From the NCBI GenBank assembly GCA_035582835.1, contig JAYKAV010002442.1:1692448-1756447 (forward strand): a stretch of DNA of 64,000 bases. Reading direction: 5' to 3'. This DNA comes from Phoebastria nigripes (taxonomy: Eukaryota > Chordata > Aves > Procellariiformes > Diomedeidae). A model generated the notes under the pieces. It made no database searches, was not told the origin of the DNA, and saw only the letters and a list, made by a program, of their open reading frames with translations. This document shows positions 38,058 through 51,865 of the stretch, piece by piece (positions within the stretch are counted from its first letter, which is position 1; each line of letters begins with the position of its first letter). Both the position numbers and the translations under genes were made by a program.

Positions 38058-41000
38058 AGAAGAATCTGGTGAGGAGGACTTTGAAGCAGAGTATCTCAAA
38101 GATGAAAATGAGAACACAGAAACACCTACTGATAAGTATAACACACGGTGACCTGGACAAAAGGCTGTAGAGGTGGGAGTAAGGTTAGGAAAGGGTTATG
38201 GAAGAAAATGCTGCACAGGTTTCTAAAATGTCTGTGGACTGACTTACTAATGGCACACAAAACAAACCAGAGAAGCTAGAAATTTTCCATACAGAATCAA
38301 AATTATTACTTAATTGATCTAACAGAGACCTAGTGGGATAATTCACATAATCTGGAAAATTGACATATCTTTATATTCTTGTTTAGGAAGTCAGACAGAA
38401 AATAACTGGGAAAGCATTGTCTTTCATATCAAAAGCACATGTAGTGGTGTGGGGGTTGACACCAAACAGGGGGAGAGATGTTCTGAACGTTCCTGGAAGC
38501 AACTACGGAACAAAGAACATGTGCATCACCATCACCGGGACTTTCAGTGATCACTATAATGATTCACGGTACAGGACTTGGTGATAATGAGGTATTTTAA
38601 CTAAAAGAGAGACACCATGGAAAAAGCTGACCCACTGCTTGGCTGAGGGGGAAACCTATTAATAGGCAATGTTGAGAAAGATCCAGTATTCAATCCTTCT
38701 TTCACATTACTCTTCACTAAAAAGCCTAAGAAGCAGTAAAAATTATTACGGTTAGATATTGGGGGGGGGAATTTAAGCACTAGTATGAACTGCTAAGTTC
38801 AATAACCACCACCCCCCATTCTTTCAGTTCTCTGAAGTGCCTCAGTTTTGATTCAACAGCTTAAAGTCATAACAGTAAAAACTCTGTAACTGATGTGCGT
38901 AAACCTCTTATCTAAATCACATAGAGTGAACAGAAAAGCAAACCTGACTTAAAAAGCATAAGAATTCCTTGGAACTAAGCCCTACTCCTACTCTGCTATT
39001 TACACACTGCAGCTAGCATCTTTGCCATACAAGATGACATGCAATCTTCATCGAAAACACAGCCTAACTCAGAGATTCTCAAATGTTTTTCTATTTTAAG
39101 CACATTCTCTTTTCCTCTCTGCTCTACCCCAGTGCAGACAATTTTGCATATTCTAGGCTTGCATCCGCTAGCTCCTTCTCTCCAGAACTGCTTTTTCAAA
39201 GTTCCAGCTCCCATGCCATGATGCCGCTTAGGAAGGTGCTCAGAGTGGTGTGTTAGACGCAGCTTGGCAGCGGTGCTTGAGACAGAGGGATGAGACAGGG
39301 GCTCTAATGACAGAACTAAAGAACTCAGTTTACTAGGAATGGTGCAACTACTTATCAGTGTGGTGCTGAAAGGCAACAGCACCCGATGCTCACCCAGCAT
39401 GAGAACTGCCCGTCTACAGAATAAGCTGCCAGTACAAGCCAAACCCAGAGAAGAGGGGCACCTGCTTTCCACCACACAATGGTAAGTCCAGTGAGAAGGA
39501 GGCTCAATCTGTAGAGACACCTTCATCTTCTAGAGAAGACGTCAACATCTGGTTCTGCTCCAAAAACAAATGGGTCAAAACTCTGGGAAGTAATGCACCA
39601 CACCTTCCTTTATCCCCTTCCTGGCTGGGTCCCAGCCTAGCCCAGGAGTAGCCAGTCATCTTTTCCATTTGGTAGGGTAGGGTGTTGGTCCATCATCTCA
39701 GTGGCAAATAATTTGCAGAAAAGCATCTTTCACGTGTCTTAAATGAAGGCTATGGGAACATGTGCACTGTACACAGCAAAGAAGGTCATTATGGAAATAC
39801 TAGAGAACTTAAAATTCTGAGTTCCCTGTAACTTTTGCCAATAAACTGTTGGTTATCCCCAAATTAAGCTTGCTATATAAACTATCCCTAAACTGTTGAG
39901 ATAATTTTTTTCATAAGCAGGGAGAAACACAACTACAAATGTCTTAAGTCCTTGTTCACATTTTGACCTCAGATGCCTAAAGGCACTTGTTCTGCTCCCA
40001 CAGTGTGGAATGCCCTCCCACAAAGCACCCATGTGGAATCTTCAGAGGCTAGTTTTGAAAAGCATAATAAAAAGGGATTTCTTCCTAGAGTTTTTGTTGT
40101 TAGCAGCACAGTTTATTGACCACCTCTGTAGATGCCTACACTTCCCATACTTCTTCATACAGATGGGATTTCTTATGCGTAGTCACCCATTTCAAAAATC
40201 TAACCAAAAATTTATAGTTGTCAACAATGAGACAAAGGAGGAAGCAGGCTTCTCTTTATATAAGGATGTACCCATCTTCACAGTGAAAAAAGAAAATATT
40301 ATTTCCACGAGGTTTACTGCAAATTTATTACAGCAATTAAACTGTCCAGTGAATCTCTGTATCAACTTATTTCCAGATTCAAAACCAGATGTAAAAACCA
40401 TCTTTCATTTAATTTGATTATTCTAACTTGGGTAGAGTATGTAGAAACAGATATTTTGGCAACTGGTTGCTAATGAGCTTTCCTAACTCTTTAAAGCTGT
40501 TCTTGCAATGCTTTTCCTACAGTATTTACAAGAAAAAGCTAGTGATTAGAAAATGGTTAAAATCCTTGCTCCTCCTGCAGCAGAAAACACTAAATCTCTT
40601 TTGTGCAGAAAAGGTTTTAAACAGGCTTCATTAAACACAGCTTCCCGAGAATCCACTTTCTTGCTGGCCATTACTTCAGCCTTTTTGTATTTCAGCTGTA
40701 TAGCAAAGGGTTAGTAAACCCATCTACACTAAAACNCCCATTGCCGTACTCCACCCATCAGGGCTTCTAACGTTACCAAAAATGTGCAGTATTTTTAACC
40801 CATTGTTGAGCACTGGCATTTAAATGCTTAGGAAACATTTATTTTTTGCCTTTATGGATTTCACAAGGGATCTAAGCACTCTCTATAAACATTAATTATT
40901 AAATTGAAATCTTAAAGGGAAGATGCACAATATTTTATGGGTAAGAGAGTTTGCAGAGAGACATTAATTTGATGTTTTCATTTAAAACAAACAAAACCAA

Positions 41001-43705
41001 TACTGTATTCAGTAGTGTAAGATTCTACCTGTTCCTCCAAGCACCCAACTACCATTCTGTAGCTTTAAAATTAATTTTCTACGTTTGTGAATATTGTTTT
41101 CTCCAACATAACAGAAGATGAAATCAAACAAGTGACTGACTTCTGCATTTCCTCTGTGAAAGCTGATAAACAGAAGTTTCTTTAAACAAAGCACATACTT
41201 AAGCTATGACCTCCACTGATGCCAAGCATCCTTGAGACTAAGAATTCAGTGTGATTCCAGGAATCCTTTCCTATAGATGCCCCCAGCTGCATTAGAAAAG
41301 AAAAAAGGAAACCATGCAAGGAAAATAAAGTTCCGTAAAGCCAGGGAGTGAGCCAAACACTGCCCAACCGTCTGCTGTGGGGACTGTAGTAGTCCATTAG
41401 ATTTAGCTCCTCTTTAGCATCCGGCATTTGCTGCTTTCACAAACACACTGATCTGATTCAGGACAGGAATTGCTACTTTTCAAAATGCTGTCAAATACAC
41501 AACGTCAAAAGCAGAGATCTTTTTCCTTAGCTTTTTCATTATGGTAAAGTTTTGTTTATGTCTACCAGATAACAAAATTGCAGATTTAAATCTGATTTTA
41601 CGTTGACAGTATCTCCTTACAGTGAGTTTAACAACAAGACAAACAGTAGAAACAGGAACCGAATCATAGCTTTTAACTTTTCATCCTATGTTTTAGTTAC
41701 AAGACTATTCTTTCTTGCAAAATATTTAAACAACTACCCTGAGTTTACTTCTCACTTGTTAGCCAGGTAATAAAATTAAAAGGGCAGTGCAAAAGTGGGA
41801 AACCAAAAGGAAAAATTTTAGATAAACAGCACATTAGATATGCTTAGAAACATGGATTAGCACATGGGGTGTCTCTCATAAAAGATGATGTATCACATAA
41901 AAGCTACTCACACTGACGAAGGTTATAGTCTGTTTTCATGACTTTTATCCATAGCCAAGAATTGACTAGAAGTTATATAAAAACAAATAACAGAAGAGAT
42001 ACTGTACCCAGTCCTGTAACCTATCTCATCTGCAGTGATTACTCCCACACTACTAAATCAAACAAGAACTTTCCTATTTGTACAACCCTTATTTTCAGAC
42101 TGGAGTCATTGTCATCTCTTACACTGATGCTTTTTACCATCCTCATGCCATCTCCAGTCTCTCTGGCTTATTAAGTGACTCCATGGATGGGAAAATGGCA
42201 AATTTCACTTTAACAGAACACAAGCATACACCAACTCATACTTAAATGATTTCTTTCTATTCCTGTTTCCATGTATTAATTTTGTTGAGGCCCCACATTC
42301 TAGAAATCAGTAAAATAGATGTGTTCCAGCTAAGGCACCATATGACAACACTTCCCTGGAAATACTCGTTTACCCCAATGGAAACCTTTCCTAACTGAAA
42401 AGAAGGGTCATGGTCACTTATTCAGGATTCCCAGAAGCCAGGCTGCCTAGTCAAAGCTCTTGCAGACAGACTGCACGCACATCCGTACTAGCCTCCACCC
42501 ACAGGGCACACACAATGCTTCACTGCACACGTGTTCTGTGGTAGATACTAGACCATTGTCATTAGAGTTATGGGGTGTGCACTCACTACCTGCCTGGCTT
42601 TTCCCACTTGGACCTACGGGAGCTTCAGCGGGGGCAGTCAGAGCATAATTGCTATTCCTGCTGAAAATGGCATCAAGTTTCAGAGACATGAGGCTTCAGG
42701 AATATTCTTATTCTACTCCAATTAGATATGCCAAGATAGCCATCATGACAAAGTCCACTGAGCTATGGATCATAACTGATACATATTCACTTCCTCAAGA
42801 AGAAAGGATGTTAACTCCAATGGTGATGACAACCATTTATACAGACAGACAGAAAGACCTGAAATACAAGCAAGCTAGTAGACGATTCAACAACTCTATC
42901 TGCTGCATGGGTGGGTGGTGGTCTGCGCCCTCAGTACTGGCAGAGAAAGGACATTAATACAAAAGAAAGCATCATGGTAATTCTTCCAAAATAAGTGTGT
43001 TCAAATATCAGCCCTCTCTCATTTGCCATTATAAAGAGAGACAGAATGAATTCAAATACTATTTCTTTAAGGATCCGACCTATGATTAAGATAATCCCCA
43101 AATGAATGGAAAAGAGGAACAGAGGAGTGCATCTACTATACAATTACCCAATGGCAGGTTATCAACAAATCAAAAATAGTGATGCCTTTTCTCTACAGCC
43201 CAGGATAAACCTGCCTTCAAAGCTGTACGGGATTAAAAAAAAAAAAAAAAGCTTCTCCTGTGCAGAACACAGAAACCTTCGTGACAACTAACAGCCTGAT
43301 GTACTAATCAGTTTTCTGATCCCCTTCCTAATAGTTTTTGCTCTGGTACATATGTTGTGCTCTGACTGCCAAGACAATAATTTGGTTGTCTCAGCTAATA
43401 GAAAATAGCTTCCAAAAATCAAGTTATTATTTAAAACTACTGGAAGATTTAATAGGCTAGCTCACTCACCCAAGCAACTAAAATAAGCAATTAACAAAAT
43501 GCTTCAGCCAAAAAATGCTATAGTTATTAGGTCTGTTACTTATGGTTAATAAAGAGAGATAGCTCAGTAGAACTTAGCCATATTCTGATTACTGGTAAAA
43601 ATATACATTCAAATGTGTGGGTCTATGATGCAATGGGAGCAGAAGAAGGTAGGCAGGTCTGAGAAATGCAGATATTGTCAATCTACTGCTAAACTCAAGG
43701 CTAGT

Positions 43706-43830
43706 AACAGGACCATTATCATCACTTGCATTGTGGGAGCACCTAGAGAATATTTCAGACTGGCACTGTAAAAGTACTTACAACATTTCTTGCCCCAAGG
43801 GCTAACAATCCTTATCACTTTGACTAAAAG
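43706..43830 (+). repeat. Ancient amniote interspersed-repeat relic
   Basis: Matches appear in order to a repeat common in turtles and crocodilians: attgtgggagcacctagag, then cactgtaaaagtacttaca, then ttgccccaagggctaacaat. The remembered consensus words are 'gtagcacctagag', 'gcgctgtacaaacaca' and 'ctgccccaaagagcttacaat'. It is diverged, and the family name is not certain. Confidence 0.5.
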
Positions 43831-45973
43831 CTTGGAGGTCATCTGGCAGTCTTCCAGTAACATGCTCTTTCCTCTGATGTTGGAGCTAGACCCTATTTCA
43901 AAGGCTGCAAAACCAAGTCATGTTAGGAAAATGAGGATTATTTACAAACTGATAACTTTTTTAAGACTTGCCTCCATGCAACCTCACTTAAATTAAGTAC
44001 GAAGTGTCAAGCTGTGCAACTACACGACAAAACCGCAGCTGCTAGGAACAAAGCAGTGCTTGGGCTAGATCGTTTAACAGGCTTTAAAGTCTACTGAAAG
44101 GAAAGATTCCTCCCTCATCACTATTACTTCAGTTTCTTCTTCCGAGTCTTCAAAATCCACAAACATCAAACCTCCTTTGCTAGACTGACCAATACTGGAA
44201 AAGTGAATACAGCATCACCTCTGTTAAGGACACAACAGAACAAAACACAGGAAGCCCTGCCAAGTTGATTTTCGTCAGCGTGGTATCATCCTGCACAGGG
44301 CAACACTGAACAAAGACAACGAGCACAAATCTGGAAGTAGAATAGACCTGTTTCCAAGGGGCTGCACCCAGGTTAGTGAGCCCTGACTTTTAATAAGGTT
44401 ATCAGCACAGGTACCTGTGCAGGTGTGACGACAGTGTTCTCAGTTCCAGAGCTGTAAGCCTGCTCAATGAGCAGCATAATATGATACAGGCATGACCCAG
44501 CTTGCCCTTGTTCCAAGTGTGGCAGTTGAGCAAACTGTGCCCAAGGACACACCTTCAGCCTCTCTTCGCTAACCAGGACACTGAACGTGCGAGCCAGTCC
44601 CCAGAAATACAGATGAGCGGGAGAGATGCCTTTTGAATGCCCTCTGATTCTAAAGAACAGCAGCAGCAAGTGACTCCATCAACTCTTGAGTATGCTACGA
44701 ACAACTTTTACAAAATATTCTATAGCTAGATCAGCTGCCAGGCATAAGAAATCATTTCATTCAGATCTGTATGGCACACTTAAAAGGAACTGAACTTACA
44801 CAGACCATGAGATCACTACAGAGCAGAAATGCTACCATACCTGCTGTTGACACAGCTTTGTTAAATAGTTCCACAGCTCAACACTAGAGGCACCAAATCC
44901 CACGAGTAAGAACATACAATGGACCTTGAGAAAGCATTCAATAATCACTGTGGTATGCATGAACCCATGAGAGGATCCAGCAGCACTGTAGAATCTGGGC
45001 CGACTCCAAGCTGTATGCAATAATTATTAACTAGTGCTTTGGGCAGCATCTCACAGGTTTGTTTTTTGGACATTGCAACTGAAGTCAGTTCTTCTTTAAG
45101 TTACATGGGACTCGCTACTCCAACCAGGTGGCTGTGATTTGCAGAGTTTTCACAACACTTGCTCCTCTTGCTGCTTTTTTCCCCTTTGCTTAAGGCTGAT
45201 ACCATGTTTTTGTTCATGGGGTTTTTTTTGTTTTCAGATTTAAGTTTAAAAGTATGAAATAACCTAGCCACTGGTTTTTGCCTGGTTTCTAATTAAAGCC
45301 ATCTAAATATCACAGCCCAAAAAAGACACAAGGTGATCTGAATCTTTGTCAAAATTAACCAAAAAGAAGTGAAATAATGGTGAAGGTAGGTGAAAAATTT
45401 ACATGACCAATCACTCCACCAAGACACACGCTTGATAGTAAAGAAATGCTGAAAAGAGCCTTAAAGATCTTTTGGAGGCCACTGGACTGGTAAAATAATA
45501 GATTTTAAGTTCTCTAGCTGAATGCATGATATACAGGGTGCGGCAGGCAAACAGATATCCCTTGTGAATAATGTGGTTGGAAGTGATTATATATTTTATT
45601 AAATTAAACAGCTGTGGGAAGCACAAAGGATTGGAAAGCAAGCAAATTGGAAAGAAAGCACAGTACCTAGGTGTCGTCACAAAGGACAGAAACCTCACCA
45701 TTTGAATGCTTTAGGGATTTTGCCCAAATTTGTAATGCAACCATAAAACCAGGCCAATCTGATGTTTTGGGGCTTTCTCTGCCAAGTTTTAATAGATTTT
45801 TCTAAATATCTCCTGCTTTCATTACCCAAAACAGTGAAAAAAAAAGTCACTCTTGCTTGTAATAGAAGGTATAAAAAGGAGACAAAAATGCATTTACATA
45901 CAGCAGTAACTTTGCATTGTGAGCATGAGCATAATTAACAAGAACAGTTAGAGACAGCTTAACTTCACCATTT

Positions 45974-46036
45974 AAAAAAAAAAAGAAAAAAAAAAAAAAN
46001 AAAAAAANANAAATTAGGGATTTTTCCCCCCCCCCC
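45974..46036. repeat. A-rich block with N calls, then T/C homopolymers
   Basis: About 40 nt of nearly pure A with three ambiguous bases, followed after 'attaggga' by ttttt and a C run (about 46026-46035). Assembly quality is poor here. Confidence 0.85.
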
Positions 46037-46301
46037 TTTCTTCACCAAAGAGTATTCAGCAGCTGAGCTTTCTGGGCTCCAAGAAGGCTAAGCTGGGTAA
46101 ACTCAGCCAACCACAAGGTTGAAAATGTAGCAGACGTATCATAAAAATTTAGTAATGCTTTTAAACTACTTCTCACCTCAATGGTTTGATGGTGGTGTGG
46201 TACTGTTATACAATATGTGCTGTTGCCAAGGCAACTCGATCTCACCTCAACAGCTGCTGCAACTTCAGTGAATCAACATGATGAGCTGTGGCAATTCTGA
46301 A

Positions 46302-46319
46302 TTTTTTTTTTTTTTTTTT
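46302..46319. repeat. Poly(T) tract, 18 nt
   Basis: An uninterrupted T run on the plus strand. Confidence 0.9.
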
Positions 46320-47650
46320 AAAGAGTCTTTCCAACTATAAAGCATTTTCAGATGAACCTCTGGGGCTCTTTATCCAAGGACTATCGCTATTTCTCAAAAA
46401 TATCTTTCACTGTATTCTAGTGGAAACATTGTGACACTAAGTTCAAAAACATTTTCTGTTAAATCAGATTTGTGTCTGGCAATTTTATACCTGGTGTAAA
46501 AACAGTATCGTGCCTCTGTGTTCATTCAGTTTAAGTGCAAGAATTTTACGTCTCTGGCAACAATACGAGCCTGCCTGGACAGTTTAGCATGTCCTTTTCC
46601 ATTAGAGGGGGGAAGAAAAAAAGAAGTCTAACTCCTTGAAGCACAGAAAGCCTAAGTTCTAACCCATCCCTTCAACAGAAGCCAAACTATAATATTGCTT
46701 CAACTCCATTTTAAGCAGAGCTAAAATAAAGGTCGAAATCCAAAACAAGATTTTGTGAAAAGAAATCGGCACAGAGTGCTTCTGTGATAAAGGCTTTTGT
46801 GGAGGGAGGTGGCTAGAGTCTCGTGGTCCAAACCCCAAAGAATTTTTTTTATTTTCATGTCCTTGGCTTCAGGGACACTGCTGTGTGAGCAAGGACTAGA
46901 AAAAGAATCAGAACATTACGAGTCTTCCCCGCAGTAAGTATCAATTGCAGCTTTTAAGAAGATTCAGTGCTATTTCTTTCTTTTTTCTCAACCTATTTGG
47001 GTATAGAACCAAAGTAAACATAAGACAGTAGAGCAAGCCTGTGAGGGTGTTTTGTGAAATTCAGCCAAGATTCCTGCTATTTTAATTTGGGGAGAAAAAT
47101 AAGCGTTACAAAATGTCTAGGAAAAGTTTGTGCTGAGAAAGCACACAAGTATTTAAAGGTGGGCAACGCAATTTATTAAAGAGGAAGAACATAAAAAGTG
47201 CATCAAAATAATTCGGGGAACGACAGATTCATCTTTTTTTTTTTTTTTTCAAATCAACAAAGCAGTAAAGCAAAAGTTGACTTTTTTCCAGTCTAGACTT
47301 TTCTCCTTCCCTTCCCATCCCCGTTGTAATCATAGATCTGTCAGAAAGTATACAGTGGTGGCTGAGAGGAAAGACGCTGGCCCTAATTGCATACACTGCA
47401 ATAGTCCTCTTTCACTGAAAGCCAGCGATTTAACAAAATCTGTGTAAGAGCATGTTTGTTACCTTCATTTCTATTCCAATCTGCAAATACGACGTGAGGA
47501 AGGGCCATTTCTTTTTTTTCAGTTTAGTAAAGTGTCTCTATATAAAACCTTTCAAGTGTCCCTCTGCCTCTTAACCAGCCTTCACTACAAACATATCTTG
47601 ATACACAACTAACAAGCGCCCGCTGCTACTCATAAAATTTTCAATGTACA

Positions 47651-47664
47651 ACACACACACACAC
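47651..47664. repeat. (CA)7 microsatellite
   Basis: A perfect acacac run followed by cgtaca. Confidence 0.85.
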
Positions 47665-48319
47665 GTACAATCCTTGTGATTCTCCTCTTCCATCCTGCAG
47701 CTCAAATACGTGTAGCAAAAGCTCCAGCTGTAACACTGAAACTGGCAATGAATCTGCTAAATTCAATGATACTAAAAGAGTTGAAAAAACATAAAACAAA
47801 ACCAAAAAAACCAAGGAGCAAAGAATGTACCTAATTACCACTAATCCTGCCTATTAGATTTCATTCAGACACCACAACTTCTTTCAAATAACCCCAGTTT
47901 ATTTTTGAAAAAATTCCTTTCTTCAGACAGGATATGGGGGAGGAGTCAATTGGTGATGTTTTACACATGCACATCTGGATACAGTCCAATTATTCCCCTT
48001 ATACATTCCTCCAGTTGTTTTCATTTTGCTCCATGCTCTGGCATTCATAAATTTGTGAGATTAATTGTGTGTGAGCGTCTGCAGTCTTGGATCTGGGCAC
48101 GGGTTTAGCTGCAACACAGCTAGAAGTCAACATTAAAGAGAGCTCCAGTTCAGAAAACACAATTTACATTTATACATCTTTGGTACAGTAAGGATTGAAG
48201 GAACTGTCATCCTTACCACATGCATCAAATTGGTAAGATTAATTCAATATCAACTACATTTTATTACTGCAGTTAGTTTGAGCCTCATGGAAAGTTATTC
48301 AGTGTAAATTGCAAAGGAA

Positions 48320-48323
<4 letters not shown>

Positions 48324-48378
<55 letters not shown>
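48324..48378. repeat. Poly(T) tract, 55 nt
   Basis: This is the longest homopolymer in the window: 55 consecutive T on the plus strand, then attacattt and a further 10-nt T run. On the DNM3 sense strand it is an A tract, as at the end of a retroposon, but no recognisable element body or flanking target duplication was seen. The length is probably variable or approximate. Confidence 0.9.
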
Positions 48379-48380
<2 letters not shown>

Positions 48381-50555
48381 TACATTTGTTTTTTTTTTTG
48401 CGAATGATATGCCATCACGAAGAATAGAAGCACTGTAAAACCTCAAAGGGGCCCAGACAATCTAGCAGATTATGCCACTCTGGCCACTAACAGGGTCCAT
48501 AGAGTTGCCAAATCCAGCAACTTGGGAAATCCCCGTATCAAGAGGTATTCCCATGTGAAGCTCAGATTCCTTGCTGCTGTAACTTGCTATTTACAATCCT
48601 CAGCAAATGCGGGCAGGAAGGTTGTGACTGGGCTTCTGCAGTGCTCTGGCTATTCTAGGCTGCTAGAACAGCCCCCTTTGGGGCCAAAGGCAAGTGAGCT
48701 TAAACCAATCACTAGAATAGGGAAAGCAAGGGGGCTAAAAACCACTTCTCCTCTCCTGGGGCCAAGACTTCCATTTACTGATGTTTTGTATTTTATGTGC
48801 AATTTACTAACCAAAACCACCTGTTTCCTCAAGCTCTCTGCAATTTATTGTTTTGCAAAATCAGTTTCACATTACACTTCTGATCAGTGCAGTTCCACAT
48901 GAGAGCTACAGAACTGAGGTGATGTATTAAAAAGCGAGGGGTCGAAGGCCAAGAATCTACTCACTTCACTGCAAGCTTTCTGACCCAAATACAGTGCTGG
49001 ATGCACAAATCCCACTTGCACTCCAACAGCACAGGCAGTTCTACGTTGTGATGTAGCTGTCAAGGCAGGGTGACAAGGGAGCTGAACTGTGCCCAGTTTA
49101 CAAAGCTTTTCCAAAAGCAGTTAGCTGCTGGCAGGAATAGTTGGACAGCTATTAGGTTGTTTTGGGTTGGCTTGTTCTGTGCAAGATGGCTGTTGTATTT
49201 TTGAACAATTATCCATCAGGTCTGATGGGCTATTTACAGAAGATAAATTGAACTGAAACCTTCTTACAACCACCTACTCTCTTGCAAAAATCTTGATGCA
49301 CTGTAAGATAGTCAATCTGGGCACACCATTTCAAATTCAGTAGATGATAGTGATCTAAAATATTTTAACTCCCTCACATTTCCCATTGTTAATCCATCTT
49401 GTGGATTAATCTTTGAAGATCTCTCAAATCCGTGCAGTTTGTAGTAGGCTCTTGATAATACATAGCAGGAAAAAAAAAAAAAAAACTCCTCAAGCCAGGA
49501 GATTCCCCCCCCCGCCCAAACCATGAAATTCTGCTCCACTTTTCTTCACCCAGAAGGAAAACAGATTGAGTTTGGCATTCCTCATGCCCACAATACCTGA
49601 ATCTGGCAATTAATCGCCACTGCACAGAGACAATTTTCTCGTCCTGCCAGCCACTGCTGCTAATCCCTACAACTCCTCTGGCAGTAATTTCTATTGAGAT
49701 GCTGAAGGTAGAAGGTCCAAAAGGCAGGGAGAGTGGTTACAGTTGCAGCGGGTTAATTACTGGGGCAAGCACAGCTGATGTCCCCAGCACTGCACTGCTC
49801 CAATCTAAAGTAGCTCGCACTGTGTTACTTGAGAATTGGACCAGCTGTGAAGTTCAGCCCCTCACCCTGAACTTCCATCCTTAGAGTTGCATCCAACCTT
49901 AACAGTTGCATGAAGTATTTTAGCCTTTTCCTTTTGAAAGTTAGGAAGTTGTACCTAAAACCAACCAGTGTTGCAACTTAAATGAAACTCTTTCAACATC
50001 AAGTACCTGAGGGTCAGGGAATATCAGATTTATGGTTGCATATACAACCTTAATTCCGCTCCATACGTGTATGCATTGTGATTAAGTATCTGATTACGTG
50101 ATTGTGCACTATTTTTCTCTGGGACTCCTGCCTCATTCAGTGTGCAGAAAGCACATACAAGAGCAGGGAATTACATTTGCACAAACAACCATAAATCCAG
50201 TATTTCCTAGCTTCTGAGTACTTGACTTTGCAAACAATGTTCCTTTCATGTAGTTTTTTTGGTTGTAGTATTTCTACAGCATACACCTAAAGAACATTGC
50301 AACAACTTACAATACAGTATCGTCTAAGAGTACATAATCAATTTCTGAAACCCTCTCATTTTATGGATGAAACATTTTCAAAAACTCTCATTTCATGGTT
50401 GCACTATCATGCTTATAAAAGTCATATTTTCCACACAATAGAGGCAGTGTAAAAATTAAAACAAGCTGCACACTGATTGACCAAGTTGTCTGAATTATTC
50501 TCTTTCTTCCTAACAATGAACTGTGTTCTCTGAGCTCCAAGTAAACAATTAAGAA

Positions 50556-50579
50556 GGGCGGGGGTGGGGGGTTGGAGGG
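50556..50579 (+). repeat. G-quadruplex-capable G tract
   Basis: Four plus-strand G runs of 3, 5, 6 and 3 are separated by spacers of 1, 1 and 5 nt. This satisfies the usual G3+N1-7 pattern on the strand antisense to DNM3. Confidence 0.75.
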
Positions 50580-51850
50580 CAACCTATAGTAAATAGCATT
50601 TTAGTTGCACTCTTACAAAAAATATAAGGAAAATAGTAATACATAAAACAAGCCCCATTTTCCCTTTAAAGCTACTGGAGAACGTGTGCTGTTTTAGTAA
50701 AGCAGAAGTTCTGAGCTGCAGGAGAGGGCACAAACCTTACCCAACACAACTTGAAAGAAAAACTGAAAGTACCTCTTACAAATTTCCAGAAACATGTCTT
50801 CAAAGGCAGTAGCTTTTATACCTAAGTTAGACTATCAGAGCGTCAGCTGGTTCAACGCAACTCTATGATCAGAAAAGACACAGTGCACAATGCAGTTGCT
50901 GGCTCAGCAGGTGGCACTGGATTAATACAGATACGATACTTTTACTCCATAGCCCCCAAGCAGATTTCTTAGGCAGCTAAAAGCACTGGTTAGTAAACTG
51001 TGGTTCTACTTTGAAAAACAACCATAAAAATAGTACTGAAGGGTCCCATATTATCAGGTCTCATTGATTCTACTTTGAGAGCTCATGGAGGAAAACCCTG
51101 CCAACTCAGCCGGGGATCTCTGCCACATCTCCAAAAGTCATATACATCCTGCAGTTTCAGGTACTCGCCTAAATTCGGCTCGTTCAACTCCTTTAACCGT
51201 TAGGGCATTTGTACCGGGCGGAAGCAAACAGAACTTCACAAACTACTGTTTCTGCTTTACTCTCTCGTAGCTGTGCGAGCAAGCAGGGCAGTGAGCAGAA
51301 GAAAGCAGTAAAATTAAAATCCAAACCCCAAATAATTGAGTCAACACTGAGAAGAATACAAGTAGAGGTGTGATATCTCCTTGAATATCTGTCTCCTCTT
51401 CTGGTTGCTTTCCATGCTATCCAGCGCTTGCAGGAATTTTAAAACTTTCCCTTTGACGTTGGGAGGATGCTGGGACAGAGTTCTGAAGGAGATATCCCTC
51501 AGCAAATTCATGTTTTTCACTAGACAGACTAAACATTTCAGGTAAATTGGAGTTGTCATTTCTATTGGAAAAAGGTAAGCAGGTCTCAAATAATGCAATT
51601 CATTCAGGAATTTTTGCAACATGGCTTACAGTGGGTCTTAATGGAGATGGAAACCAGAATGCAGCATTGTCAGGTAAAATGTGACTTTATTACAAAAGCA
51701 GTACGGAAGCAAGTAGAGATTTCTGTTAATATACATAACCATGCTTTAGCGATGGCCTCAATACATACCCTCTGTGCTGAAAAGTACAGGGTCATTCATT
51801 TTCAGAAATCATAAGAGATGATTATAGGACAAGAAAGCAAGATTTTCCCC

Positions 51851-51865
51851 CACACACACACACAC
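51851..51865. repeat. (CA)7 microsatellite
   Basis: A perfect cacaca run directly after a short C run. Confidence 0.85.

Noticed and set aside
38996..39526. 176-codon minus-strand open frame, the longest in the window
   Set aside because: The composition is not protein-like and no domain is recognised. It has no splice or start context and lies in ordinary intron. Treated as chance.
49880..49915. Possible CR1 3'-end words (agagttgcatccaacc)
   Set aside because: The diagnostic terminal octamer repeat (attctatg) is absent and flanking sequence does not match.
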